The notes under the pieces: model-generated
The model's database searches: none
The model's input: the letters and a program-made list of their open reading frames with translations, nothing else
Told to the model about the DNA's origin: nothing
From: Tetragonia tetragonoides
Taxonomy: Eukaryota; Streptophyta; Magnoliopsida; Caryophyllales; Aizoaceae
Reading direction: 5' to 3'
Length of the DNA: 64,000 nt
Assembly (NCBI GenBank): GCA_038025085.1
Contig: CM076139.1
Span: 18,431,307-18,495,306, forward strand
Made by a program: the position numbers and the translations under genes
Part shown: positions 1-11,670 of the stretch, piece after piece
Layout: every line of letters begins with the position of its first letter
How positions within the stretch are numbered: the first letter of the stretch is position 1

Positions 1-2310
1 AAGTGGTCCGGATCTACAAGGAGTTATTTGGCACTAGCAAGGAGGTTCTGGAGTTTGATCCTTCTAGATTTATGAATGGACCTGTGGTGAGCAATGAACA
101 ACATTTGGAGCTATGTGCCCCAGTTTCTGCAGAAGACATTAAGAGAGCTTTGTTTGACATTCCGGATGAGAAGGCACCTGGGCCTGATGGGTTCACCTCT
201 TGCTTCTTCAAGAAATCATGGGAGGTAACTGGTCCTTTATTTTGTGTTGCTGTTATGGAGTTTTTTTGCAAATGGTAAACTGTTGGATGAAATAAATTTC
301 ACTATAGTGTCTCTAATCCCTAAGTGTACTAACCCTTGCACTATGGCGGATTTTAGACCTATGGCTTGTTGCAATGTAGTTTATAAAGTCATTACTAAAC
401 TCTAAACTGAGAGATTGAAGCTGGTGGTGAGTTTGTTGGTTGGCAAAGAACAAGCTGCATTCATTGCAGGGAGGAGTGTTAGCCAAAATCGGTTAATTGC
501 TCATGAGTTGGTTCAATTATATGGGAGGAAACATGTCTCTCCAAGATCTATGGTGAAAATAGATATTAGGAAAGCTTTTGACAGTGGTAGTGGGTCCTAC
601 TTGAGGGGCATACTGACTGTTTTGGGGATCCCCCACTGGTTGATACAGAGGATAATGGTTTGTGTTCAAACAGCTAGATGCACCTTCAATATTAATGGCG
701 CTGCTGAAGGGTACTTTAGAGGTGAATGTGGATTGAGACAGGGTGACCCCATGTCTCCTTATTTGTTTTAGATTTGTATGGAGGGGTTACCAAGGATGCT
801 GCGTTCCCTCATGAGCTCCTCTGAGTATCATTCACACCCTAAATGTGGAAGAATAGGGTTAAGTCACATTATTTTTGCAGATGACTTGCTTATGTTTATG
901 AGAGGTGATGCTTAGTCAATCCAAAAAGTTGTAGGGTATTTTGAGGAGTTTGCTGGGATCTCTAGGCTCTGTGCTAATCAATCCAAGAGTTGCATTTATT
1001 TTGCTGGGGTTGATGAAGATGTGAAGAGAGCTGTCATGGAAAATACAGGGTTCAGTGAAGGGGCTCTACCTTTTAGGTATCTTGGCTTGCCACTGTCATC
1101 CAATAGACTCACAAAATCTTTGTGCAGGCCTTTACTGAACAAGATATCAAAATGTATTTCTCATTGGGCTAGCAACCTGCTGAGCTATGCAGGAAGGCTA
1201 CAATTGCTGGCTTTTGTGGTTTTTTCTACACAGGTTTATTGGTCTGCAGTTTACATGCTTTCTAAGGAAGTAATTTATGATATTGAAACACTTTGTAGGA
1301 AATTCCTTTGGGGCAAATTGAATCAAACAAGGTACCTGGTGCTTGTGAGCTGGACTTCTATATGGCAACCCAAAGTGAATGGTGGTCTAAATATTAAGAA
1401 CTTGGTAGCTTGGAACAATGCAGCTAGCTGTAAGCTTGCTTGGTGGGCCTATAATCCAGGTGAGGATATTTGGTCTCTGTGGCTGTGTGCGTATCACCTG
1501 AAGTATGACACCTTCTGGAGTGTAAAGGCAAAGCAGAATTCCTCTTGGATTTGGAGGAAAATACTGCAGACAAGGGATAAGTTAGTGGATATGTGTGGAA
1601 ATGCTGATAATGCAGAAAGAATGCCGGCTTCTTGTGTGAGTGCAGGGAAATTCAAGCTCTCTGTGGCATATGATTTTTTCATGGGTGAGCTACCTAAAGT
1701 CAGATGGACTAGGGTAGTTTGGGGCCCTGTTGTAAGACCTAGAAATAGCTTTGTTGCATGGTTAGCTTGTCTAGGGAGGCTGTCTACAAGGGTCCAATTG
1801 GCTCGAAGAGGGGGTTGCAGATTGACACTAACTGTGGCATATGTGGTCAGATGCCTGAATCATGTGACCACTTGTTTTTTCAATGTGATATTGCTGTACA
1901 GGTCTGGAGGGAACTCTTGGCATGGATGGGTATAAGACGAGGTCAGTTAAGTTTCAGTAGTGAAGTCAGGTGGTTTGTAGGTAGATGCAGAGGGAGGAAA
2001 CTCAGTACCAAGTTTAAAAGAGCAGTGTTTGTGGCTGCAGTGTATGAAGTTTGGAGTGTACGGAATATGCGTGTGTTTGGTACTAAATCCAAATGTAATA
2101 GGGAGATTGTTAGGGCAGTCCAATTAGGAGTTTGTGCACGCTTTATTCACCAATATGGTGAGAAAGCGATAGATTTATTAGCAACTTGTACTACATGAAT
2201 TTATATGTGAGGCGAGCCTCATGTGCTAGGTTGTAAGCTTTATTCCCAAGGGTGCTACATTGGCATACCTTTGGCAAATGGAATATATTGACTATTTTCC
2301 AAAAAAAAAA
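1..2310 (+). mobile_element. LINE-A: 3' half of a non-LTR retrotransposon, decayed
   Basis: A plant L1-type LINE entering from the left edge. Reverse-transcriptase (RT) motifs are readable in order: KAPGPDG (about 171-191), AFIAGR (about 455-475), KIDIRKAFD (about 557-583), GLRQGDP (about 730-750) and FADDLL (about 874-890). The zf-RVT cysteine region follows (about 1650-1900), then a final segment to 2198. It is not functional: a T-run near 266-275 shifts the frame, in-frame stops lie near 402, 769 and 913, and the frame shifts back near 1740-1760. The VEW normally found after KAFD reads GSG here. The 3' UTR ends in TATTTTCC plus ten A (2301-2310), a normal LINE tail. The 5' end, ORF1 and endonuclease lie outside the window. 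Confidence 0.93.
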
Positions 2311-2618
2311 CAATTAGACTATTTTTAGTGAATATTACGTATATAACCTATGAACATTTAAACTACTTTTAATGAACATTACATATATAACCTATGAACA
2401 TTAAGACTATTTTAAATGAACATTGCACTTATAAGTGATGAACAATTAGACTATTTTTAATGAATATTACGTATATAACCTATGAACACTTAGACTATTT
2501 TTAATGAACACTACATATATAACCTATGAACAATAAGACTATTTTAAATGAACATTGCACTTATAACCGATGAACAATTAGAGTATTTTTAATGAACATT
2601 ACATATATAACCTATGAA
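2311..2618. repeat. 44-bp tandem array with a 132-bp higher-order period
   Basis: Seven consecutive units of exactly 44 bp start at 2311, 2355, 2399, 2443, 2487, 2531 and 2575. Each ends in GATGAA or TATGAA. Units 1 and 4 differ by one base and unit 7 is close to both. Units 2 and 5 resemble each other, as do units 3 and 6, which share TTGCACTTATAA. The real period is therefore three units (132 bp). The array begins directly after the LINE-A poly(A). Confidence 0.95.
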
Positions 2619-4804
2619 TTTGAGGTAAAATTTTATTTGTTGCGGAAATGCTAATAAGAATTGGGGGTACAATAGTATTATTTTGATTTTTGGATCAGTC
2701 TGTTTTGGATTCAATGCTAGGTCACGTATACTTGACTAGTATTTGGGGGTAATTGATTAATCTCGCTTTCCTTCACTTTGATTTGATATCTACGGGCCAG
2801 TAATAGCAAAATGGGGGCAGGGTATTGTGTTGAATGTGTTTTTTTTTTCTTCATTTTATTTGTTCACCTCATTCTCAGTGTGAAATTTAGGGCTTTTGTT
2901 AGGTTTGACTAGTTCATTGTATACTGTATTACACATTCAATCTGTTTTAAGATTTGTTTTTTTTTTTAAATTTAGATGGATACGTCGTTTAATCATTTAG
3001 CTTTGAATTGTTGAGTTTTGGTGCTCAGATTGTAAAATACTCATCTGATAAATTAGCAATTTCCATATTGATCATTTCATATTGTTGTCTGGTTCTTCAA
3101 TTTTTCATTTAAAATTTTTAGAAGTGTTTCCCTTATACTAATCTAAAGTATGAGCTGCTACATATACTCTGCACAGGCCTCACTTTTTCTTCATTTGTTT
3201 TGCCTGGTGGAATTGTGTTCCTAATGTGCCCAAAGCAAGTAAATGTGACAAGGGCGAAAGGACCAGGTCTAGGTCTGATGTTCTGTCTTTTGAACAGGTA
3301 CATTGTTATTTTTTTATTGTTGCTCTTTATTTTTTTTTAGTTGAGTTTTTTTTTATTGTGTTTTATGGTTGTTTGCTGATGTGCTTATGTTGTTAATCTG
3401 ATGGTTTGAGAATACTGATTTGTTTGCCTACTGATTGATTGCATTTGAGAAGCTTTGTTGCTTGTATAGTTGTATTGCTGCAACTACAGGTGCATAGAGT
3501 TAACTAATTGTCCAGGAGGTTCTTAGCTATGGATTATGAAGTATTATTTGGATTCATTTTAGTTTTGCCCTGTTATTTTGTTTTCTGCTACTTGTAATAA
3601 TTTGTTAGAAATGATGTATTGAAGTTGCCAATTCAAACTCATGGTAAGTGGACAAGTGAACATATCTAGGATGAATCGTATATGAGGTGAGGCAGTGGAG
3701 GGGATACAACTTTTATAGTGTCTTTGCCCTGCAACTTGTTTTTCGTGCTGGCTGATATGCTCTTTGAAGTCTGAATGCATACTACAGACTCTAATATTGT
3801 AAGGGCGGGTCAGGATGGTTTGGGTGGGTGGGTGGGTGGGTATAGTATCCTTTGACTGTAATTTTGCTTAGTATTCTTGTGAGTTGTGAGTTGCCATTGA
3901 CGGTGTCTTTATGGAAGCAGTTATATTTTACTCTTCTTGCATTCTTATTGGAACGAAGTTGTTGATTTTTGAGATTTTAGGTGAGTAGTTTGGAGTTTCA
4001 AAACTTAGGAATTTGATCATGGTAAAGTTTTTAACTGTCAGTATTATAGAATCTCGGAGCACCATACTGAAAGTGAAGATTAGAGGAGGAAACACAGAGG
4101 AAGTCGATGGACTGCCATATCTGGGATTGAACTGCAGGGAATTGGCACGTGATTTTTCTGATTTTAGGTGAGCCGTCTCAATATTCTGTTTTCTAATTCA
4201 AGTTTTTTATACTTGAAATTACGGGATTTTGTTCTACTCTTCTGAGAACTTCATTGTCAGTCTGTGCTTCTTTCATTGATCAAGATATTGCTTGATTATG
4301 TTGCTTTTCTCCACTTATTTTTTTGCCTCCTTAATTTGTGCCAATTTGATAGATATCTGATACAATTTTCGTTCTGTTCTTTGAAGGTACAAGGCCAATT
4401 ACCTAACTTGGTGTGCACGGGTTCAAGTCAGTTAAAGTATGCAAATGACAACATATGCTTCTGTTTTGTTGCATTGATTTATGGCATATGGATCATCAGA
4501 GCATGCTGCACGCTTGGTTGCTTATTGGTATTCAGCAGGAGGTTCAGGGTTCAGATTACTACTCCATAGTTGTTTTTAAACAGAATTATGTAATTTGTTT
4601 GGCTTTACAATTTTGAACTTTGAGACCTACATGATGAAATTATTACTTTTGTATGAACGTTTGTTTCCTTCGTAATAAAATTGCTCCAAGTCTTCTAGAT
4701 AATTGTAATTGTATACTTCGACTACTATATGAGTATATATACATCTGCATGGAGGGGCCCAATAACATAGAGTGCCAGAGTTTCTTTTTCTGTTTTTTTT
4801 AAAA
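2619..4804. other. No recognisable gene; T-rich, intron-like DNA
   Basis: About 2.2 kb with many T-runs and no ORF of recognisable family. Short exon-like pieces occur: 3230-3297 reads open and ends at CAG followed by GTACAT. It may be the interior of the CACTA element ending at 5102, or a decayed gene. I could not identify a protein. Confidence 0.4.
3821..3840 (+). repeat. (GGGT)n tract, possible G-quadruplex
   Basis: Five GGG runs separated by single T residues, on the plus strand. This fits the G-quadruplex consensus with the shortest possible loops. No gene is recognised around it. Confidence 0.6.
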
Positions 4805-5102
4805 AAAAGGGGGCACAATAATAACAGTTTTCTTGCAAATGCTTAGACCCCTCTTATAACGTTTCATAAAAATAAGTGTTACAGTTGGTAGGGAAATAAT
4901 AACGCTTTTCAAATAAAGTATTATAAGAGGGTGAAAATAATAACGGTGGTCTGAACCAACCGTTATAAATTAGTGACCTTTCATAATGCTTATAAGCGTT
5001 ATTAATGCCCACCCCTAAACAATAACACCTGCCTATATAATACTTAAAAGCGTTATTGTTCTAAACACAGAACTGTTATTAAAGGCCAAATCTGGCGTAG
5101 TG
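4805..5102 (-). mobile_element. CACTA (En/Spm) transposon terminus
   Basis: Read on the minus strand from 5102, the sequence starts CACTACGCCAGATTTGG, a CACTA-type terminal repeat. It is followed by dense subterminal motifs in both orientations (AATAACG, TAAGCGTTATT, ATAACGCTT) spread over about 290 bp. That arrangement is typical of transposase-binding subterminal repeats. I found no partner terminus starting CACTAC upstream, so this is an orphan end or the other end lies outside the window. Confidence 0.75.
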
Positions 5103-5137
5103 TCATAAACCAAATTAGGCTTGATAGATATAACTAT

Positions 5138-5395
5138 ACTAGAGATGATTGTAGGACATATAAAAGTGATACCATCATGCATCTGTCTCAACTAAAGCGG
5201 ATACGAAGTAGGGTTAAACGTATAGTGGGAAGGAGATAAATTATTCTTTTTCTTCACATAAGTGTAATTCTATTTAAACATATGTCTATACACTCCTTCC
5301 CCAAGTTGATTAGGTTTGCGAAAAAAGTGTTACGTTTATTACTTGAATGTTTCGAAAGAACTTCCTCATTTAGTTTTATTTTGAAATGATAACTT
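5138..5395 (+). repeat. Direct repeat, copy 1 (offset about 1733 bp)
   Basis: This segment matches 6871-7125 in the same orientation with moderate divergence. Shared blocks include CTCAACTAAAG, AGAAGGGTTAAA-like text and TTTAAAC...TATACACTC. It may be the edge of an old duplicated repeat or a decayed LTR pair. Confidence 0.65.
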
Positions 5396-6260
5396 ATTTC
5401 AAATTAGAGAATTATTAAAGTCAAGCTAAAGAGGTATTTGGTGAGATTGTTAAGGTTATATTAGATAATATCAAAGTGCGATTTAGTTCATCCCATTAAA
5501 AAACTTAGAAACCCAAAATAAAGTTCAATGACTTTTGACCTTGTGTAATTTTTATGATTAAGTATGGTTTTATTTGTTTACACGCTATGCTTCAGTAAAT
5601 AATTATTATTTAGTTCAAGTCAAATAGGTATTAAATAGTTTGGTATTTATAGATAGATAATATGTTAAATGTCTTAATACGTACAAGCCCTATGTTAGTC
5701 AAATCCAAAGTGTGATTTGGTTCATTTCAAAGTCAAAATTACGAGCCCAAAATATATCATTTCAAACTAGATAATTATTAAAGTCAAACCAAAGAGATAT
5801 TTGGTAAAGTTACTGAGTTTATATTAGTCAAATTAAAAGTGCAATTTAATTCATCCCATAGCGAAATTAAAAGCCCAAAAATAAAATTTAATGGTTTATG
5901 GCCTTATGTATCTTTTATGATTTAGTATGGCTTTATTTTATTACGCCCTATGTATCAATAAATAATTATTTAATTCAAGCCAAATAACTATTAAATGGTT
6001 TCATATTTATAGATAGATAATATGTTAAATTTTTTACAATCCTCATATTAGTCAAGTCCAAAGTGTGATTTGGTTTATTTCACAACCAAATTTACGGGTC
6101 CAAAATAAAATAAATATATTATTTCAAACTAGATAATTATTAAAGTCAAACCAAAGAGGTATTTGGTAAAGTTGCTAAGGTTATATTAGTCAAAACCAAC
6201 GTATAATTTAGTTCACCCCATAGCTAAAATTAGAAGCCCAAAATAAATATCAATAGCCCA
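5390..6260 (+). repeat. Diverged ~363-bp tandem repeat, about 2.4 copies
   Basis: The string AATTATTAAAGTCAA recurs at 5410, 5773 and 6135, giving periods of 363 and 362 bp. It is flanked each time by similar text: TTTCAAA..TAGA before, and GAGGTATTTGGT then TTAGTTCA(T/C)CCCATAGC after. A more diverged copy lies near 7190-7460. No coding potential is seen. Confidence 0.75.
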
Positions 6261-6870
6261 AAAGTGAATAATATAATTATAAATTTTCCATCCATTCCCA
6301 CAGTACTCATATAAATCACATTGAAACTTATCAATACTGAGTTACCTCTTTTTAGTACGACTCCTTTATTTTAATTTATATTAAAGTGAATAATATAATT
6401 ATGCCCATTTTTTTAAATGATTATATTTTATGATTTTTATGGACCTTCATATTAATATCAAATGCGAATGTCTTTTTGCGTAAATGATTATATTTTAAGA
6501 TTCTTATGGACGTTCTTAGTCAATATGGCATTCATATGCTTTTCTTCTCATACATTTTTTTTTGTAATTATTGATTTTATTTTGTTATCTTATGTATAAG
6601 TACTTTTAGACAATATCACTTTTGTTGGTTTTAATTTTTGTCAGAATTAGGTTATTATGTCATTTCTATGTATGATGGTTTTAATTTTGTGAGTAGCTAG
6701 TTAGAACCAAAGAATTATCTTCTTCAATCCAAAGTGATATTTGAATTTCTTCCAAAATTAATTTACAAGTCCAAAAGATACACTATATAATTTATCTTTC
6801 GTATGTGCGTCCATTTAATATCTCTTGGTCTCAAACATTGCAAAGCTCGAAAGTGTTACCTCGAATCCCT

Positions 6871-7125
6871 ACTAAAGATGGTTGTTAGACTGATAGAGGT
6901 TGATATGAACTTGCACATGCCTCAACTAAAGTGGGTGTGGAGAAGGGTTAAATGGGTGGTGGGGTGAGATGGAATTATTTAGTTCACAAGAGTCCACTTC
7001 CTTTTAAACTTTATACACTCGTTTTTCCAATATTGATTGGGTTTGGTGTGAAATAATGTTACATTGATTACCAGTATATTTTCAAATCACTTCTTCTTTT
7101 GTTTTTCTTGCTAAATGATATACTC
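6871..7125 (+). repeat. Direct repeat, copy 2
   Basis: Partner of 5138-5395, more diverged at its edges. The rest of 6260-8090 is AT-rich with decayed pieces of the same repeat and no gene that I can support. Confidence 0.65.
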
Positions 7126-8207
7126 ATTAATTTTTGTTTGTGAGGAAAAATGATATATTTGTCAAAACTAAAGAATCAATTAGTTCTAACCATACTTTTT
7201 TTTAAATGGTTTCATATCATTATAATATGTTTAATTTTTTGTGGATGTTATGTTAGTCAATACCTCAAAACCAAAGTGAGATTTAGTTCATCCCCGTAGC
7301 TAAATTATAAGCACCAAATAATAGTTAATTTAAATATAGCCTTATGTAATTTTCTACAATAAGTAGGACACAATTTGGGTATACCTAATGTATAAGTAGT
7401 TCCCTATAATCATTACTAAAGAATAATTTAGTTCAAACCAAATATCTATTTATCAATCAAACAACTACTTATTTTAGGTATGACATAATCTAAGTTTAGT
7501 TATGACTAACATTTTTTTTTAAGAATGACATACAAATGTTGATGGACTCTAAACAAAATTCTAAATACCTACAAGTAGTACGATATGGTTGTAAGTATTG
7601 TCACTAAACATTTTGTACAATGAAAAGAGTTTCTATGAATACAACAATGACAATACTTATATACTTAGGTTATGTACTCTCGATGGGAGGGTCTTCTAAT
7701 ATCTCTTTCCCCTTCTTACCTAATAAAACAATATTTAGGTTTTTTTCACCTGAAAAAAGCTAAATTTAACTAAGTTGAATTGATATTCTTACCTGGTCGT
7801 TAACCATTTATAGCTCGTCCAAACATATTCAATATTGAACTCATTTGAAAGTATATTTTGCAATCATTCCAATAACATAAGTATTATATATCATAAATTT
7901 ATTTTAGAATTAAAAATTATCTAAGTGATAAATTTCACATGAACTAAATTGATATAAAACTAAGTTGAGGAGAACAAATCCTTAGTACTACTATCCTTAT
8001 TTGGTTGTCAATTTTGTTTGGCAAGCTTAATAGCATATCAAGTTTTTCGATCTTATGACAAGATTGATTAGTTACTGGCTTGTTAGATAGCGGGTTTGAC
8101 CAATTATATGGCGAATACTACATTTTTGTAGCCTTTATACTAATTAAACATGAGGGTCAATGAGTCACAACTAATCTTTTAATTGATCTAAACCTATATG
8201 TTATTAC

Positions 8208-8948
8208 TAGGGGTGAGCAGAAAATCCGGATACCCAGTATTGAAATTGGAACCGGTTCAGAACCGGTGGTTCCAGAATCGGAACCGGTCAACCAATTCCA
8301 ATTCTGGTTCCCAAAAAAAGGAACTGGTATCAACCAATTCCAATTCCAATTCCCGACTTTTAGAAACCGGAACCGATTAGATACCCGGTATAAAACCAAT
8401 TCCATTTTCAAATACTCAAAATCGATGGATACCTGGATTTAGAACCCGATCCGGTACAATAATTAACTCAAAATCCCTCTTTTATATTCTTCATACTCAA
8501 TTGTCAGTAGCAAAAATACAAATATAGTACATTTGAATGTCTGATTTCTCAAATTCTCCATGAGAAAAAAAAGGGAAATAAGCTGTACTGTGGGCATTTG
8601 GGCCTTTAAGTCATAATGTTTCTCTTACCTTTTATAATTCATTCTTGTAGACTTATATTCTAAATGGACTACATCTGCTTCCGGCTTCATCTAGTGTATA
8701 CTTCGGGTAGCAGTTTTTTGTTATTGAATTTATAATTATTTGATTTCTAGAACTTTACAAATTTGGGTTTTGATATAGAAATGGTGGATATCTAGGAACC
8801 GGTGGGTACCCGGTGGATCCAATTCCAATTCCTAGGAATTAGGAACCAGTGTAACCAATTCCAATTCTTAGAAATTTGGAACCGGTGGATCCAATTTCAA
8901 TTCTGGATAGTGTAATACCCGGTGGGTACCCGATTGCGCTCACTCCTA
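8208..8948. mobile_element. hAT-type non-autonomous element, 741 bp, 8-bp TSD
   Basis: The ends are inverted: TAGGGGTGAGC at 8208, and GCTCACTCCTA ending at 8948 (reverse complement TAGGAGTGAGC). Both are followed inward by AAxCCGGxTACCC-like text. The flanks are perfect 8-bp duplications, GTTATTAC at 8200-8207 and 8949-8956. The interior is noncoding and carries many GGAACCGG / CCAATTCC motifs near both ends. TSD length and terminal sequence fit the hAT superfamily. Confidence 0.9.
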
Positions 8949-9224
8949 GTTATTACCATGTCAACTATAATAAATAATTGTAACTTGAAACTGCGTTGTA
9001 CCATTCACATAAGTTGATTTGACTATCCTAACACCTAATAAAAGTTTTTAAAGAATAAAGAGCGTTGGGATTAAGTGTAATAAAAAAGAAATCAAAATTT
9101 TTAATTGTTATAATATTTAATTAAGACCAAACTGAAATCAATAGTGAATTAATTAAAATCAGTTATTATGAAGTACGAAATTGGTATTATCATATCTTAT
9201 TCATGTGGTTTCCAAATTATTATG

Positions 9225-9712
9225 ATCTAGGGTGTAACTGAATTGAACCGATTCGGAGGACCCTTGGCTCGAGCTTGGGCCAAATTAAGCTCGAGCCAAC
9301 TCGAATACTTTTCAAGTCGAGTCCAAGTCTACTATGACTCGGCACGATTGGTTCGGTTGACTCGATTGACTTGATTTTCCCCTCTATTTAAGTAAGATGA
9401 TTAAATATCTATAAAAAATCTATTTTATTTCAGGGTTTTCTCATTTTTTAACGTGCAAAGGATCACTTATTGTTAAATTTAATTGCAAATATTCGAAATT
9501 GATCAATTTCTTAGAATATTTGTAATGGTTAGTTGGAATTCAACACAAGTCATGAATCTAAACCGAGCCCAGTACGAGCCTTTACTTTTCCGGCTTGGCG
9601 AGTTTTGAACTGAGCTCAAGCCGAGCCAAATCAAATCGACGGAGCTTCGATCCTGCTTGGCTGGGGTTGGGCTTGGCTCGACTCAGATATAGCCTTATGT
9701 GATGATAACAAA
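9225..9712. mobile_element. hAT/MITE-like relic rich in GAGCC and CTCGA motifs
   Basis: A GC-richer block begins TAGGGTGTAACTGAATTGAACC and ends near CTTGGCTCGACTCAGATATAGCC. It is absent from the duplicate copy near 10290, so it is an insertion. Inverted GCTCGAGCC-like motifs near both ends resemble plant hAT miniature elements, but the right terminus does not match the left. I consider it an incomplete element. Confidence 0.5.
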
Positions 9713-10419
9713 AAAAGTGAGTACCCACCTTACAAGCATGGTAGCATTTGGGGAGCACAATGATACTCTAAAAAGAGCTACATGGCCCGCTTTTCTTCCG
9801 AGCTTGCTAATTAAATGAACACAATGCAAAAAGATCACCAACTTATTAGCATTTCAACTTATTTGATTATTTTTCATTCCATGTATCAAATTGAGTGCCT
9901 TAATTATTAGCGTATTTGATTTATGTTTGGACAACATGTATGGAACCGTGGAAACTGATAACCATATTTGTGTAGCCACCATAATAATTAAACGTGAGTA
10001 ATAAATAACTACAGTTACAATCAATCTCATTATTGATTAAAATTATTTATTATTACAATGTCAATCTAAATAATTAATAGTAACTTGTACTTATTTTTAA
10101 CATTCACGTAATTGAGTTTGGCTATTACTTATTATACTAAATATAAAAAGAATAAAATAAATTAGAGTGTCAAAAGTATTAATTTAAATTGAAGTTTTAA
10201 GACCAAATAAAAATCAAAATTTCAATTGAAGAAACTAAGACTATATCTAAATTTGTTATTATTAAGTACGAAATTGGTATTACCCAAATTTTATTTTTGT
10301 GGTGGTAACAAAATTGTGGTAACCACCATACAAGCAATGCAGGTGTTGGGGCACAACGATGCACTAAAAAGAGTTAGTAGGGGTTGTTCTTCCCCAACTT
10401 TGTATTGGAAATAATGCTC

Positions 10420-11630
10420 AGAGTTGGAGTTTGGTTATGACCAATCTGAGTGTGGTTCCACTTAATCGTACCCAAATTCACGAGATCCTAGTTGCTGAAA
10501 TCACAGAACTAAAGAGACCCGTAACTGCTGTTTTAGTCTTTCATTTTTGGGTAGAACAACTTCTGATCTTCAGCCAATATCTTTATTGTGATATTATATC
10601 CTTGATCTCCAAGTAATTGATTTCCTTGATTCTCTCTCCACTAATTGCCTTATTTGACTTCCTATTGATTGGAAAGTTTCATCTCTCTTTTGGCTATAAA
10701 AGCTTTGTCCATATTGCTGGAAAATACATAAGAGAAAACCATCTATCTTCTTTTTTTTTCTCTCTCTACATCTTCCTTTATTCCTGAGCAAGTTGAGTTT
10801 TGTTCCAATCCTTCCTCGTGAGTGCACACAAGTAAGGGTGTTGTGTTAACCTTGGAAAGCGAGCGCTGGGTAATCAATTTGCACCTAGATCGAGGAAAAA
10901 TCGCTTTTAAGGTAGTGGTTAATCCCACGGTGCAGCAAGTTACTTTCGTGTTCAGTTCTGCCACTTGATCATTGGGACCGACCAAACTTCAGTTTGGGTA
11001 CACCAATTCTAATACTTTGGTCCTGCTAATTTAATCTTTAGTTATTGAAACCGACAAAGGAAACCCCCAAATAACTACATTTGTTTTGTTAAGATTAATT
11101 TCATAAAAAAATAAAAAAAAACTTAGTTTAGTAATCACTGACTTCAAAATTAGTTATGACTGTAAGCTTACACTAAATTTAGTAATGTGGCTCGAGTGTG
11201 GGACTAATTTATTAAAATATATATACCTAAAGCAAGTCACAAGTAGTTACGTCTTGTATAACAAGCGAGTCAAGTTCTAGTTTCGCTCTACTCGACTTTC
11301 CAAACTCTAGACCGAAATTTTCAAAGTTTTGAAATATAAAGTCTGACGTGTGTTGCCTCAATATGTTTTTACCCTTTGTTTTATGTTTAAACCATTTTTT
11401 TATTTTCTTTTTTTTCAACCTGAAATGGCCTTAATATTTTATTTTTGGTAGTTCAAGCATGACACTTTCACCAATGTAACAATAAATTTTAGGTCACTTT
11501 TAAAAAAAAAATTTGGTGTAGTTAAGAAATTCAGATATACTACCTAATTAATTTTAATAAAAAGAAAGAAGAAAAAAGAAAAGGTCTATAATAAGGAATT
11601 AAAGTTAATGAAATAAAATTACTTAGCTTT
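10420..11630. other. No gene; promoter- or LTR-like stretch
   Basis: No ORF with a recognisable product. A TATA-like TATAAAAG lies at 10695-10702 with pyrimidine-rich DNA downstream (about 10746-10790), which could be a fragment of an LTR. The remainder is AT-rich filler with short poly(A) and poly(T) runs. Confidence 0.35.
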
Positions 11631-11670
11631 CTCTCTCTAGACTTTTCTCTCTGAAAATGTCGTGAGCGCC

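Larger units (their letters stand above)
8087..10410 (+). repeat. Diverged local duplication flanking two insertions
   Basis: Segments of 8087-9800 recur in order within 9925-10410. GTAGCC..TATACTAATTAAAC near 8128 matches text near 9972. CATGTCAA near 8957 matches 10058. AAGTACGAAATTGGTATTA near 9171 matches 10264. The blocks near 9725-9800 match 10318-10410. The offset drops from about 1844 to about 1100 bp across the hAT-type element, which is what an insertion in only one copy predicts. Confidence 0.7.

Noticed and set aside
2619..4804. A spliced gene left of the CACTA end
   Set aside because: Splice-like motifs and short open pieces occur, but no consistent exon chain or recognisable protein could be built.
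5138..7125. LTR retrotransposon with LTRs at 5138 and 6871
   Set aside because: The repeats lack TG...CA ends and target duplications, and no gag or pol lies between them.
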